A stretch of 55,045 bases of DNA. It comes from Psychromonas sp. Urea-02u-13. GTDB taxonomy: Bacteria > Pseudomonadota > Gammaproteobacteria > Enterobacterales > Psychromonadaceae. The stretch spans positions 1 through 55,045 of the forward strand of contig NZ_PJBZ01000058.1 in NCBI RefSeq assembly GCF_002835995.1, in the 5' to 3' direction. Position numbers and translations under genes: made by a program. The notes under the pieces are model-generated. The model saw only the letters and a list, made by a program, of their open reading frames with translations. It searched no databases and was not told the DNA's origin. Shown one piece after another: positions 44,892 through 54,534 of this stretch; positions within the stretch are counted from its first letter, which is position 1; every line of letters starts with the position of its first letter.

Positions 44892-45702
44892 GGGGTTTAT
44901 TCGCCCTAATTATTTTTAAAAGGGGCTAAATACAGCCCCCAAAGGCTATTTTACAATCTTAGAATAACCCGCTATTTAGCTTAATCGGTCCTTATTTTAC
45001 GCTAAAAAGGGGGGAAACCACCACATTAAGAAAGTGACTATTCATGCACTCCATGAAAAGTAGCAAATAGCCCATAATGGTCAATATTCGCCCTTATTAG
45101 CAAATATAGGGTGAAATTAAGGGTAAAATAATAAAATATCATTCTCAATGATATTAAAAGAAAAAAAAGAACAGTGTAATCTATGTAATGCAACTGCTTT
45201 TCTTGTTTTTGTGGCGAAGATAAAAAAACAAAATAAAAATAGCGAAAATTATGATGAAATTTAAAATCTCAGAATGAACAAAAAACAAAGAACCCCACAG
45301 ACACTAAGCTTACCACTAAATATAGGTAGTTTTTTGTTATCAAAAAACACAATCCAGTTAAAAACCTCTTCTCTAAATACACTGTTTTTTTGTTTATTAC
45401 GCCCATCAATTACCCAGTGTTACTCTGTACTTTATAAAGCAAATTAGTTCGGAATAAAACATCCAGAACAGCCCCAATCCCGCACCATTGTTATCGCTGA
45501 CTGTGTTTTTGTTTTTTGACATGGTAGCCAAAAATGCCCTCTGGCAATTGTCGACAGTTACCCATTGCACTAACATAGCTACTCTCTCTTTATATTATTT
45601 TGTTACAAGCACGTAAAGTGCATAAAAATTCACAAAAAATATAGCAGAACAGGATTATTTTTAGTTGCTCACGTTTCATAGAAAATTGCAGGGATCTGCT
45701 TA
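44892..45702. other. 811-bp non-coding region between cydC and the peptide ABC operon
   Basis: No gene found in either strand. A GGGGCT / AGCCCC hairpin at 44922-44939 is a weak terminator for cydDC. A 9-bp inverted repeat AATATCATT-CTC-AATGATATT lies at 45135-45155. Many poly-A and poly-T tracts follow. The promoter of the ABC operon must be here; a small RNA cannot be excluded. Confidence 0.5.
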
Positions 45703-47409
45703 ATGTCATTATTAGAAGTTAAAAACCTACGTATTGAATATCCATCACGCCATGGCGTGCATGCAGCCGTTAAATCACTTTCCTTCTCTATTGAGCGCGG
45801 CGAGATTGTTGGCGTGGTTGGTGAATCGGGTGCAGGGAAATCAACGGTAGGTAATGCCGTGATTGATTTATTAAGCCCACCGGGTGTTATTGCTGACGGT
45901 GAAGTTTTCTTAGACGGGGAAAAAATCTCCGGTTTATCTAACGAACAAATGCGCCAAGTACGTGGTAATAAAATTGGTTTTATCTTCCAAGATCCAATGA
46001 CCTCATTAAACCCGCTATTTACCGTAGAGCGTCAATTAACAGAAACCATACAAGCTAACTTAGATGTCACTTATAAAGAGGCCGTTGAGCGCTCAATAAG
46101 CCTGATGCAGCAAGTGGGCATTCCTGAACCAGAATTACGTATCAAACAGTATCCGCATCAATTTTCAGGTGGTATGCGCCAACGTGTGGTTATTGCTATC
46201 GCATTATCTGGTGAGCCAGATTTAATTATTGCCGATGAACCGACCACCGCATTAGATGTTTCTATTCAAGATCAAATCCTCAAACTGATCCGAGATTTAT
46301 GTCTCGAGAAAAATGTTGGCTGTATGTTAGTGACACATGACATGGGTGTCGTTTCAAACGTGACCGATAAAGTGGCAGTAATGTACCGCGGTGATTTAGT
46401 TGAATTTGGTCCAACCGAAAAAGTATTAGGCGACCCAGATCACGACTACACACGTAGCTTGATTTCTGCTGTACCTCGTTCAGATATTAAATTAGACCGT
46501 TTTCCATTAGTGAGTTATATAGAAGAAGCTCATGAGATGGAAAAACTCGATGTGAAAACACATTGGTTAGGACAAAGTGAAGACCAACGTGAATACACTG
46601 GCTCACTACTAACGGTTGAAAACGTCAGCTTACGTTTCAAAACAAAAGACTCATTTTTTGAAAGTAGACGTGAATATGTTCAAGCCTCTGACAATGTAAG
46701 TTTCCACATTAACGAAGGTGAAACCTTTGGTTTAGTGGGCGAGTCAGGTTCAGGGAAATCAACTATTGCACGTGTGATTGCCGGTTTATATCCACCTAAT
46801 GAAGGTAAAGTGACCTTTGAAGGCATTGATTTAACCGCGCTTAAAAGTGAAAAAGAACGTCGTCCGATTAGACGCCAAATGCAAATGGTTTTCCAAAACC
46901 CGTATACCTCAATGAATCCACGTATGAAGATATACGACATCATTTCTGAACCGATTCGTTTCCATAAACAGGCTAGCTCAGAAGCACAAATTCGCTCTAT
47001 CGTGCATGATTTATTAGACCATGTTGGCCTGGGTAAAATGGCTGGCGTGAAATATCCCCATGAATTTTCTGGTGGTCAACGTCAACGTATTTCGATTGCC
47101 CGTGCACTTGCTACACGCCCACGTCTATTAATTTGTGATGAACCGACCTCAGCATTAGATGTGTCAGTTCAAGCGCAAATATTAAACCTACTAAAAGACT
47201 TACAGGATGAACTTAACCTGACCATGTTATTTATCAGCCACGATTTACCGGTGATTCGCCAGGTATGTGATCGTATTGGTGTGATGAAACAAGGCACGTT
47301 ATTAGAAGTCTCACCTACCGAGCAACTGTTTACTAACCCGCAACATGACTACAGTAAACATCTGATCTCGTTAATGCCTGAATTTAAAGGGCTACGCACT
47401 AAACTATAA
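45703..47409 (+). CDS. Dual-ATPase subunit of a peptide/nickel-family ABC importer
   Basis: A 568-residue protein with two complete OppD/OppF-type ATPases in one chain, like YejF or GsiA. Domain 1: Walker [10 protein letters not shown] (about residue 43), Q-loop [12 protein letters not shown], signature FSGGMRQR, Walker [15 protein letters not shown]. Domain 2: Walker [10 protein letters not shown] (about 350), [34 protein letters not shown]. Each carries the oligopeptide-transporter C-terminal extension. It energises the permeases encoded downstream. The substrate is unknown; members of this family import oligopeptides, glutathione, nickel or opines. Confidence 0.92.
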   Translation: MSLLEVKNLRIEYPSRHGVHAAVKSLSFSIERGEIVGVVGESGAGKSTVGNAVIDLLSPPGVIADGEVFLDGEKISGLSNEQMRQVRGNKIGFIFQDPMTSLNPLFTVERQLTETIQANLDVTYKEAVERSISLMQQVGIPEPELRIKQYPHQFSGGMRQRVVIAIALSGEPDLIIADEPTTALDVSIQDQILKLIRDLCLEKNVGCMLVTHDMGVVSNVTDKVAVMYRGDLVEFGPTEKVLGDPDHDYTRSLISAVPRSDIKLDRFPLVSYIEEAHEMEKLDVKTHWLGQSEDQREYTGSLLTVENVSLRFKTKDSFFESRREYVQASDNVSFHINEGETFGLVGESGSGKSTIARVIAGLYPPNEGKVTFEGIDLTALKSEKERRPIRRQMQMVFQNPYTSMNPRMKIYDIISEPIRFHKQASSEAQIRSIVHDLLDHVGLGKMAGVKYPHEFSGGQRQRISIARALATRPRLLICDEPTSALDVSVQAQILNLLKDLQDELNLTMLFISHDLPVIRQVCDRIGVMKQGTLLEVSPTEQLFTNPQHDYSKHLISLMPEFKGLRTKL

Positions 47410-47503
47410 TCGGCAATTGCCGTGGTCGCAGGCCTAACACTCTGCGATCTTATTATGACAACGGAAATTATTTCCAAACTTATTTTCATACAGGAGTAGA
47501 TAA

Positions 47504-49054
47504 ATGAAGTTCTTAAAAACTAAACTAGCTATCGCACTATTAGCGACAGGATTAAGCTTTTCAGCAGCAGCTGCAGATATAACAGTTGCTTATGATTCAG
47601 ACCCAGTGACGCTTGACCCGCATGAGCAGTTATCAGGCGGCGTAATGCAAATGTCGCATATGTTATTTGATCCACTAGTTCGTTTTACAAAAGACTTTGA
47701 TTTTGAAGCTCGTATTGCTGATAAATGGGAACGTATCGATGATAATACTTTCCGTTTTACATTACGCAAAGACGTTAAATTCCACTCAGGCAACAAACTA
47801 ACTGCAGATGATGTCGTGTGGACATTTAACCGTTTAAAAACATCAGGTGACTTTAAAGCGATTTTTAGCCCTTACGAAAAATTAGTTAAAATCGACGATT
47901 ACACGGTTGAAATTACTTCATTTGAACCTTACCCACTGGTTTTACAAACAGCGACTTATATCTTCCCAATGGACAGCAAGTTCTATTCGGGCGAGAAAGA
48001 CGGTAAAGACAAATCAATTATCGTTAAGCACGGTAGCTCATTTGCATCAACAAACGTATCAGGTACAGGCCCATTCATCGTGACTTCACGTGAGCAAGGC
48101 GTAAAAGTGGTATTTGAACGTTTTGAAGATTACTGGGATACAAAATCACCAGGTAATGTTGATAAGTTAACAATGGTGCCAATTAAAGAGAACGCAACAC
48201 GTGTTGCAGCCCTGCTTTCTGGTGACGTTGATTTGATTCATCCTGTTGCACCAAACGATCAAAAACGTGTTATCAAAACTAAAAACATCGATTTAACTAC
48301 GGTTGCTGGTACACGTATTATTCAATTACAAATGAACCAAAACTCACATGAAGCTTTAAAAGATGTGCGCGTTCGCCAAGCGATTGTGCATGCTATTAAC
48401 AATGAAGGTATTGTTAAAAAAATCATGAAAGGTTTTGCAACAACCGCGGGTCAATTAAGCCCTGCTGGTTACCCTGGTCACGATGATTCATTAGTGCCAC
48501 GTTACAACCTTAAAAAAGCAAAACAGTTAATGAAAGAAGCTGGTTACGAAAAAGGCTTTACGTTAACGATGATGGCGCCTAATAACCGTTACGTAAATGA
48601 TGCTCAAATCGCACAAGCCTCTGCTTCAATGCTCGCTAAAATCGGTATTAAAGTAGACCTTAAAACGATGCCAAAAGCACAATACTGGCCTGAGTTTGAT
48701 AAATGTTCTGCAGATATGATGATGATCGGTTGGCATTCAGATACAGAAGATTCTGCGAACCTCTCTGAGTTCTTAACCATGACACGTGATAAAGAGTCTG
48801 GTAAAGGCGCTTATAACTGTGGTCATTACTCAAATCCAAAAATGGACGCATTAGTTAACCAAGCAAATGCGGAAACAGATCCAGCAAAACGTAAAGTGAT
48901 GTTACAAGAAGTAGAACAGATCCTTTATAAAGATGCTGCATTTGTACCACTTCACTGGCAGAACCTTGCTTGGGGCGCAAAATCTAACCTAGATGTAGCA
49001 CCTATTGTTAACGCACTTAACTTCCCATACTTTGGCGACCTAGTGGTTAAATAA
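47504..49054 (+). CDS. Family 5 extracellular solute-binding protein
   Basis: A 516-residue periplasmic binding protein of the DppA/OppA/GsiB family. Signal peptide 1-22 (LSFSAAA/A). Family block DNTFRFTLRKDVKFHSGNKL then TADDVVWTFNRL at about residues 85-115; VRQAIVHAINNEGIV later. The C-terminal part GWHSDTEDSANLSEFL fits dipeptide/peptide binders. RBS AGGAG is well placed. It is in an operon with the dual ATPase upstream and two permeases downstream; a hairpin at 49081 follows, as often seen where the binding protein is needed in excess. Confidence 0.92.
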   Translation: MKFLKTKLAIALLATGLSFSAAAADITVAYDSDPVTLDPHEQLSGGVMQMSHMLFDPLVRFTKDFDFEARIADKWERIDDNTFRFTLRKDVKFHSGNKLTADDVVWTFNRLKTSGDFKAIFSPYEKLVKIDDYTVEITSFEPYPLVLQTATYIFPMDSKFYSGEKDGKDKSIIVKHGSSFASTNVSGTGPFIVTSREQGVKVVFERFEDYWDTKSPGNVDKLTMVPIKENATRVAALLSGDVDLIHPVAPNDQKRVIKTKNIDLTTVAGTRIIQLQMNQNSHEALKDVRVRQAIVHAINNEGIVKKIMKGFATTAGQLSPAGYPGHDDSLVPRYNLKKAKQLMKEAGYEKGFTLTMMAPNNRYVNDAQIAQASASMLAKIGIKVDLKTMPKAQYWPEFDKCSADMMMIGWHSDTEDSANLSEFLTMTRDKESGKGAYNCGHYSNPKMDALVNQANAETDPAKRKVMLQEVEQILYKDAAFVPLHWQNLAWGAKSNLDVAPIVNALNFPYFGDLVVK

Positions 49055-49080
49055 AGTAGTGAAATAGTGTGATTAAATAA

Positions 49081-49120
49081 CGTCGTTAAACAATATCGTA
49101 AATAATGTTATCTAACGACG
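49081..49120 (+). other. Intercistronic hairpin after the binding-protein gene
   Basis: CGTCGTTA (49081-49088) pairs with TAACGACG (49113-49120), with AACA/TGTT-like pairing inside. There is no T-tract. Such elements typically protect the upstream mRNA or lower read-through to permease genes; that role is inferred. Confidence 0.6.
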
Positions 49121-49256
49121 GCAGTACAGGTTAATGCTTTGGCTCAGTTAGCAAGGCATTAACAAATAGGGAGCTTGCCGTGTTTTAGTCTGTTGTAAAA
49201 ACAGAAAATCAAAACACAGTAAGCCACCCATTTTTATATTTTATAGGGAACAAGGA

Positions 49257-50234
49257 ATGTTTACATTTCTGGTCAATCGACTCTTTCAAGCGCTAATAGT
49301 GATGTTTGTCATCAGTTTGGTGGCATTTGCAATTCAAGATAATCTCGGTGATCCACTGCGCGAGATGGTAGGCCAATCAGTATCGGAAGAAGAACGACAA
49401 GTACTGCGTGACGAGCTTGGGTTAAATGACTCGTACATGGAAAAATATACGCGCTTTATCGGTAATGCCGTACAAGGTGACTTAGGCACATCTTATTTCT
49501 TTAAACGCCCTGCATTAGAGGTGATATTAGATAAACTACCCGCAACACTAGAGTTAGTATTTGGCGCCACGCTGATTATTATATTCTTAGCGATTCCACT
49601 CGGCGTGTACTCCGCGATTCATCCTAAAAGCACCTGGACAAAAATCATCATGGCGCTTAGTAGCATAGGCATCTCGGTACCGGTTTTCTTAACCGCTATC
49701 ATGCTCATGTTCTTATTCTCAATCGAACTCAATTGGCTCCCCTCCTACGGACGTGGTGACACGATCAACATATTAGGCTGGGAAACAGGTTTCCTCACTA
49801 AAGATGGACTGTTACACCTTGTTTTACCGTGTATCTCATTGGCCTCTATTATGATGCCACTGTTCATTCGTTTAGTACGTTCAGAAATGCTCGAAGCATT
49901 AAGCTCTGAATACATTAAATTTGCTAAAGCAAAAGGGTTAGCAAGCAACAAAATTTATTACCAACATGCCCTAAAAAATACAATGCTGCCGGTATTAACC
50001 GTCGGTGGTGTACAAATAGGTACGATGGTCGCTTACACCATTTTAACGGAAACGGTTTTCCAATGGCCAGGCACTGGGTTTATCTTCTTAGAAGCGATTA
50101 ACCGTGTTGATACGCCACTCATTACCGCTTATGTTATTTTTGTTGGCCTTATCTTCGTGACCACAAATACCATTGTGGATCTGTTATACGGGGTTATTAA
50201 CCCGACTGTCGACATTACTGGTAAGGGAGCATAA
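49257..50234 (+). CDS. DppB-type ABC importer permease
   Basis: A 325-residue inner-membrane permease with six spans. It has the DppB/OppB N-terminus (FLVNRLFQALIVMFVISLVAF), the GDLGTSYFFKRP block, and the EAA loop with EYIKFAKAKGLASNKIYYQH. VGGVQIGTMVAYTILTETVF is the conserved late region. Two bases separate it from the next permease. RBS AGGGAACAAGGA precedes the ATG. Confidence 0.93.
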   Translation: MFTFLVNRLFQALIVMFVISLVAFAIQDNLGDPLREMVGQSVSEEERQVLRDELGLNDSYMEKYTRFIGNAVQGDLGTSYFFKRPALEVILDKLPATLELVFGATLIIIFLAIPLGVYSAIHPKSTWTKIIMALSSIGISVPVFLTAIMLMFLFSIELNWLPSYGRGDTINILGWETGFLTKDGLLHLVLPCISLASIMMPLFIRLVRSEMLEALSSEYIKFAKAKGLASNKIYYQHALKNTMLPVLTVGGVQIGTMVAYTILTETVFQWPGTGFIFLEAINRVDTPLITAYVIFVGLIFVTTNTIVDLLYGVINPTVDITGKGA

Positions 50235-50236
50235 TT

Positions 50237-51181
50237 ATGAATACTGTTACTTCTTCGCATGTTCCTAGCCGTTGGGAAAGCTTTAAAAACTCAGACTTCA
50301 TCTACCACTTTAAGCGTGACAAAGTGGCGATGTTTAGTTTTGCGTTATTTATGGCCTTTTTTATTGCTGCATTATTTGCACCTATTATTGCCCCGACTAA
50401 CCCTTACGACTTAATGGCTATCGACATTATGGATTCTGAGTTACCACCTTCTTGGTTAGAAGACGGTGATGCACGTTTCTTATTTGGTACCGATGACCAA
50501 GGTCGTGATGTGTTATCAACCATTTTATATGGTTCACGTTTATCACTAATGATTGGTTTTCTTGCGGTTGCCGTACAGCTAGTCTTAGGTATCGTGATTG
50601 GTTTATCAGCCGGTTATTTTGGTGGCCGTGTTGATAGCTTCTTGATGCGTTTTGCCGATGTACAACTGTCGTTTTCAACGATGATGGTAGCGATTATTAT
50701 CACCGCTATTTTCAAAGCCAGCTTTGGTGCTGAGTTCTTTGCTGAATACGCTGTGGTCATGCTAGTGGTGATTATTGGTGTTGCAGAATGGCCACAATAT
50801 GCACGTACCATTCGCGCCTCTGTATTAGCAGAAAAGAAAAAAGAGTATGTAGAAGCGGCCCAAGTAATGGGTTTTAAAGCGGGACGTATTATGTTCCGTC
50901 ATATTCTACCTAACTGTTTATCACCTATTTTGGTTATCTCAACGGTACAAGTGGCTAACGCCATTATGTCTGAAGCAGCCCTGTCGTTCTTAGGTCTAGG
51001 TTTGCCCGTTGACCAACCTTCGTTAGGCGCACTGATCAGTATTGGTTTTAAATACATTTTCTCAGGTGCATGGTGGATAACAATCTTCCCTGGCGCAGTA
51101 TTAATCAGCTTAGTATTAGTGATTAACTTACTGGGTGACTGGTTACGTGACGTGTTTAATCCGAAGATTTATAAGGGTTAA
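50237..51181 (+). CDS. DppC-type ABC importer permease
   Basis: A 314-residue second permease. DppC/OppC marks: DDQGRDVLSTILYGSRLSLMIG, EYVEAAQVMGFKAGRIMFRH (EAA loop), LPNCLSPILVISTVQVANAI and SEAALSFLGLGLPVDQPSLG. Long cytoplasmic N-terminus before the first span is usual for DppC. Last gene of the operon, followed by a clear terminator. Confidence 0.93.
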   Translation: MNTVTSSHVPSRWESFKNSDFIYHFKRDKVAMFSFALFMAFFIAALFAPIIAPTNPYDLMAIDIMDSELPPSWLEDGDARFLFGTDDQGRDVLSTILYGSRLSLMIGFLAVAVQLVLGIVIGLSAGYFGGRVDSFLMRFADVQLSFSTMMVAIIITAIFKASFGAEFFAEYAVVMLVVIIGVAEWPQYARTIRASVLAEKKKEYVEAAQVMGFKAGRIMFRHILPNCLSPILVISTVQVANAIMSEAALSFLGLGLPVDQPSLGALISIGFKYIFSGAWWITIFPGAVLISLVLVINLLGDWLRDVFNPKIYKG

Positions 51182-51188
51182 CAAACAG

Positions 51189-51216
51189 GCTTTCAGCGGT
51201 TAGCTGTCAGTGATTA
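51189..51216. repeat. Copy of the GCTTTCAGC/TAGCTGTCAGT repeat
   Basis: GCTTTCAGCGGTTAGCTGTC with CAGTGATTA matches the left arm of the element at 24768 (GCTTTCAGCCGTCAGCTATC...) at most positions. It lies directly after the permease stop and before the terminator, again at a gene's 3' end. Confidence 0.6.
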
Positions 51217-51224
51217 GTAAATTC

Positions 51225-51257
51225 AAAAACAGCGCCTCATTGAGTCGCTGTTTTTTT
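51225..51257 (+). terminator. Strong intrinsic terminator of the peptide ABC operon
   Basis: The stem AACAGCG / CGCTGTT with an inner CTCA/TGAG and a T7 tail is followed by ATG. It is one of the clearest terminators in the window. Downstream, CTTTCCTTTG / CAAAGGAAAG (51373-51398) forms another 10-bp hairpin at the border of the accessory region. Confidence 0.9.
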
Positions 51258-51426
51258 ATGTCCGCGATAAAGTTTTTAGAGGATTATTGGAATACATTGG
51301 TTCGTAGGTCGTCTATCACTCGTTGATACGGTAATTAAGCTTATACCGCAGTGGTTTCAGCGGTGGCGTGAACTTTCCTTTGAATAGCCAAAGGAAAGTC
51401 AGTAAAGGAAAAGTGACCCGTGGGAC

Positions 51427-51702
51427 TTATTTCTTTTCTGAAATACCGCAGGCTAAACCAAGAATGATACCAATGGAGGCTTCTTTACTGATTTCATCTC
51501 TTAATAATTGTGCGTGAGGTGTTGTTGCACCCAGCACCTTGGCAATACTTGGTGTCACTTTGCCATTAATAAAGGCGGTAATATTAGCCGAGGTCGTACC
51601 AAGTCGGCGACTTACGCTTGGGCAAGCATGCCCAGTGTGAAGTAACTTTTTAATATTGCCCGTTGTTGTTCCTGCCTTTGATGCGATTCCTACGTAACTC
51701 AT
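51427..51702 (-). CDS. Small protein of three 23-residue repeats, function unknown
   Basis: A 91-residue protein I do not recognise. Residues 6-29, 30-52 and 53-75 read as three related units: IASKAGTTTGNIKKLLHTG..., VSRRLGTTSANITAFINGK... and IAKVLGATTPHAQLLRDEI.... The pattern is [IV][AS]x[KR]x-G-T-T-x2-N-I, reminiscent of the recognition part of XRE-like helix-turn-helix domains, but this is only a resemblance. The last 16 residues are a short hydrophobic Gly-rich segment (SIGIILGLACGI). ATG at 51702 has AGGGAAC upstream. It is the first gene of the accessory stretch. Confidence 0.65.
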   Translation of the reverse strand: MSYVGIASKAGTTTGNIKKLLHTGHACPSVSRRLGTTSANITAFINGKVTPSIAKVLGATTPHAQLLRDEISKEASIGIILGLACGISEKK

Positions 51703-52257
51703 AAATGTTCCCTGTAAATATAAATGCTCATATTAAGCGTCAAAAGTAGTGGTTATAATTTTTGATATAAAGCGAGTTTTTCTTTGAAATGAGGTTTCAC
51801 TAACAATGAAATATAACCCTTTATTTTCTCTGAAATAGAGTGATTAATCTAAAGCTAACACAGGACTCAGTGGACTAACATTGTTTACTGTATTTATTGA
51901 TGTGATCGCTAAATTGACTAGGTAGTTGTTGCGCCTTTGGTGGGTTATTTTTCTCTAAATGAGTAGCCAGTGCTTTATAAAATAGCGAAAAAATTGATCT
52001 TTCATCTCCGCTCATTCAGGTGTCCACTAAACGTAAACTGGAATTTTTGATGTTTAGTGTTTTTTGGAGGACCTAGTGTTAAGCGAACTCACGTTATTTC
52101 GCCCACCAGCCATTGTATGACCAGAGCACTCATTAGCGTTTTACACTAATGAATGCTTACTGTGCTTATTAACTCGCGTAATACTAAAATAATTCCTCAA
52201 ATTGTTTCTCGTGAAATTTTTTCAAGTACAAGTTCACTCTTCTCTCAATGAATCGGC
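51703..52257. other. 555-bp non-coding stretch in the accessory region
   Basis: No gene found. It contains a 7-bp-plus stem (GCACTCATTAG with CTAATGAATGC, 52126-52156). Read on the minus strand the flank has GGTGGGCG, the same octamer as in the attC-like site at 52622. It may be a degenerate recombination site or a remnant of one. Confidence 0.4.
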
Positions 52258-52596
52258 TTACCAATCACGAGTCGCCGTCAATGCTTCAATGTCAGCGTCA
52301 AAGCCATAAATCTTAGCTATTTTCTCAAAATCGACAGCAATACAATCTCTTGCAAGCGTTTCAATCTCGCTTTCGTTTTCCTCAAATTCCACTTGAAGTT
52401 CATTGAATTCATTAGTGGATTGATTTGTTAATTCATATAAATCTTCAAGGCTAGAGGGTTGAACATCTTCAATCTTGTAACACAAATGGATTAAGATACT
52501 CTTGCCTTTATCAACAAGATAATTGGGAAAATATCCATCTTCATACATATCATTTAAAAACTGATAAGTTTTAGCTTCTTCATTAATTAATTGCAT
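52258..52596 (-). CDS. DUF5713-family protein
   Basis: A 112-residue acidic cytoplasmic protein. The features FLNDMYEDGYFPNYLVDKGK, LEDLYELTNQSTNEFNELQ, VEFEENESEIETLARDCI and the terminal ADIEALTATRDW match the DUF5713 family. Function unknown. AAGGATGGAAC precedes the ATG, about 30 bases past an attC-like element, which is the usual arrangement for a cassette gene. Confidence 0.82.
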   Translation of the reverse strand: MQLINEEAKTYQFLNDMYEDGYFPNYLVDKGKSILIHLCYKIEDVQPSSLEDLYELTNQSTNEFNELQVEFEENESEIETLARDCIAVDFEKIAKIYGFDADIEALTATRDW

Positions 52597-52621
52597 GTTC
52601 CATCCTTAGTTTAAATTTATA

Positions 52622-52670
52622 CATAACGCCCACCTTAGCGGACAAAAATTGTCGCCTAAACGTGTTAATA
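52622..52670 (-). other. attC-like inverted repeat between small genes
   Basis: Read on the minus strand the site runs TTAACACGTTTAGGCGACAA - TTT - TTGTCCGCTAAGG then TGGGCGTTATG. The outer AAC/GTT, the TTAG/CTAA and the GCGACAA/TTGTCCGC pairings, with one extrahelical C, and the closing GGGCGTTATG resemble integron attC sites (GTTRRRY-type end). It is shorter than most attC sites and the GTTATGT end is not a strict match. Confidence 0.4.
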
Positions 52671-52708
52671 AACAGAAAAAACCAACTGCTTTTGTTCTGT
52701 TTAAATTT

Positions 52709-53311
52709 TTATGATGCGCTTTCCCAGTGCTTCGCTTGTGTGATCGCCTTTTTTAATAGCGACCAATTTAAAAGACTATACTGATATTCCCCTGCTTTTC
52801 CTTCAAAGATAAAACCGTAACTTTTGAGACGAAATGCCAAAATGGAGTAGAAGGCATCTACCGCACTAGCAGACTCAAACATATATGGGCCCTCTGCCAG
52901 TTCAAATATCGCTTCAACTCTCGTGAGTTCATTGCTAAGCGCGCTACTTATCTCAACGTTATTGACGATGTGTTTCAGCGTAAAAGGACATTGATTACGA
53001 AGACTCGAAAAACCCGAGTGCATTTCGGCACATAAGCTTCTGGCTAATGCACGATCCTTTATATTGCGAGGGTATAAGCCACCATTCGAAGACTCATTTA
53101 TATATTCTGTTATCGCTAATGAATCATGTATAACAAGCGTTTCATCAATTAACACAGGCACTAAACCTACCGATGAGTATTTTAAAATGTCAGATTTATA
53201 ATTAGCCGATCCCAAATCAATAACCTGCTCTGACACATCTATATTGACCAGTTGTAAACATATCCAAGCTCTTACAGACCAGGTTGAGTCTGTACCTACA
53301 ATTAATTCCAT
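52709..53311 (-). CDS. Glutathione S-transferase-family protein
   Basis: A 200-residue GST. The thioredoxin-like N-terminus has TDSTWSVRAWICLQ, LVPVLIDETLVIHDSLAITE (the cis-Pro and Ser-x-Ala-Ile glutathione-binding region) and YINESSNGGLYPRN. The helical C-terminal domain includes SLCAEMHSGFSSLRNQCPF. It conjugates or reduces electrophiles; substrate unknown. The STWSxRAW motif is common in proteobacterial GSTs. It lies upstream of the attC-like site and DUF5713 gene. Confidence 0.9.
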   Translation of the reverse strand: MELIVGTDSTWSVRAWICLQLVNIDVSEQVIDLGSANYKSDILKYSSVGLVPVLIDETLVIHDSLAITEYINESSNGGLYPRNIKDRALARSLCAEMHSGFSSLRNQCPFTLKHIVNNVEISSALSNELTRVEAIFELAEGPYMFESASAVDAFYSILAFRLKSYGFIFEGKAGEYQYSLLNWSLLKKAITQAKHWESAS

Positions 53312-53483
53312 TTAAAGTGCCCCATATTGAAACTGCATAGTGCATTGCTAAGTCGAAAGGAATAACTCGCTATCATGGCAGTGTGATGACCAACTGATAG
53401 CTTTCCGTTTAATAGCCTTATTAACTGTATCGAATTTATATACGAAGTGCTTCAACGATATCTTCAAATAGCGACTCCCTTCA

Positions 53484-53771
53484 CTAAACATCTGCAAAAC
53501 TTTTATACAGCGTTCGTTTACAAGCGCCACAAAAATGCTTCTCTCTGCGATCTCGACTATGCATTAGAGGTTGAAATTTAATATTCGATGAACTACAAAA
53601 TCGGCATTTAATCGTTTCATTAGCTGCATCCGAATGCTCTGGATATTGAACGATATATTCACTAACAGTCGGCAGTTTGTCCCACTTGTTATCAATATTA
53701 TCGGTTGTATCAGCTTGATAATAAAATATAGTTTTGAACAATCGAGCTGATTTTTTTAAGAAACTATCCAT
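53484..53771 (-). CDS. Small zinc-ribbon protein
   Basis: A 95-residue protein with a likely zinc ribbon: CRFC (about residue 55) and CGAC near the C-terminus (HFCGACKRTLYKS), joined by a basic loop (MHSRDRREKH). The N-terminus (FLKKSARLFKTIFYYQ) may be a short amphipathic segment. ATG at 53771 has GGGAG; the frame is open eight codons further. No known role. The 53312-53483 gap has no clear gene. Confidence 0.6.
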   Translation of the reverse strand: MDSFLKKSARLFKTIFYYQADTTDNIDNKWDKLPTVSEYIVQYPEHSDAANETIKCRFCSSSNIKFQPLMHSRDRREKHFCGACKRTLYKSFADV

Positions 53772-53978
53772 ACATAACTCCCATGATTTATTCAAATAGT
53801 CGAAATGATTAACTTAAATACGCTTCAGGCATAATATGCCCAAAGATCAAAAAAGCAACATAAACATCAAGAAAAAGTGACCTGTAGGCAGGAAAATAAA
53901 TAATGGAAAGATAACTCACGGAGGTTTAAACGGACTGAAACTATTGCTTATAGTGGAGAATGAACTGAAAAATCACCA

Positions 53979-54449
53979 CTAGCAAACATTGTTTTCGTAC
54001 TCATGCTTCTCCCATGGGACAATAAATCGTTTTTCTTCATCCTCTAATTCAAAGCAACAATATGTGGGGTCTTGTAAGCGAGATAATCTGTCTTTACAAA
54101 CCACAAACGTGGAGGAGGTATACTTTTGCTCTAAAAAAGTAAGGGTATCCTGTAGCGTTGTGCCACTACCGGCGAAGTCTTCAACAACTAAAACATTAGA
54201 ATAAAGAGGTGGAGGATCTCCCTTCCACGAAACCTTTCTAGTTGGGCGATGATATTCGACAAAGTAGACATTCAGCCCCGTCAAAAATGACAAATGCATA
54301 CCTGCAAAGCTACCGCCTCTAAGCAAGATAAGAATCCCATCAAAATCTTTAGTTTTAACATCTGAAACGAATGCTTCCACTCTAGTCGCAATCTGGTCAT
54401 AACTTAAATAATCAGCTCTACGTGTATCTTTTTTTATTTCATTTTTCAT
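53979..54449 (-). CDS. Phosphoribosyltransferase-family protein
   Basis: A 156-residue PRTase-fold protein. The PRPP-binding loop is VLVVEDFAGSGTTLQDT at about residues 86-102, with the usual acidic pair (here Glu-Asp) and SGTT. The early segment FDGILILLRGGSFAGMHLSF is the other family block, and a late WEKHEYEN follows IVPW. Length fits hypoxanthine/xanthine-type enzymes, but the purine hood residues are not obvious, so the substrate is open. The 53796-53978 gap has no gene. Confidence 0.82.
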   Translation of the reverse strand: MKNEIKKDTRRADYLSYDQIATRVEAFVSDVKTKDFDGILILLRGGSFAGMHLSFLTGLNVYFVEYHRPTRKVSWKGDPPPLYSNVLVVEDFAGSGTTLQDTLTFLEQKYTSSTFVVCKDRLSRLQDPTYCCFELEDEEKRFIVPWEKHEYENNVC

Positions 54450-54534
54450 TGCCTGCTCAATAAATTAGAAAATAGAATAGTTTCTCCGTCACGCCAATGG
54501 CACATCACACTGCGTTTAAATCCCTACTAACGTT

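Noticed and set aside
53348-53530. 60-codon minus-strand frame after the zinc-ribbon gene
   Set aside because: It overlaps the end of the zinc-ribbon gene, lacks a convincing RBS, and shows no recognisable domain. A frameshifted extension is possible but the zinc ribbon looks complete.
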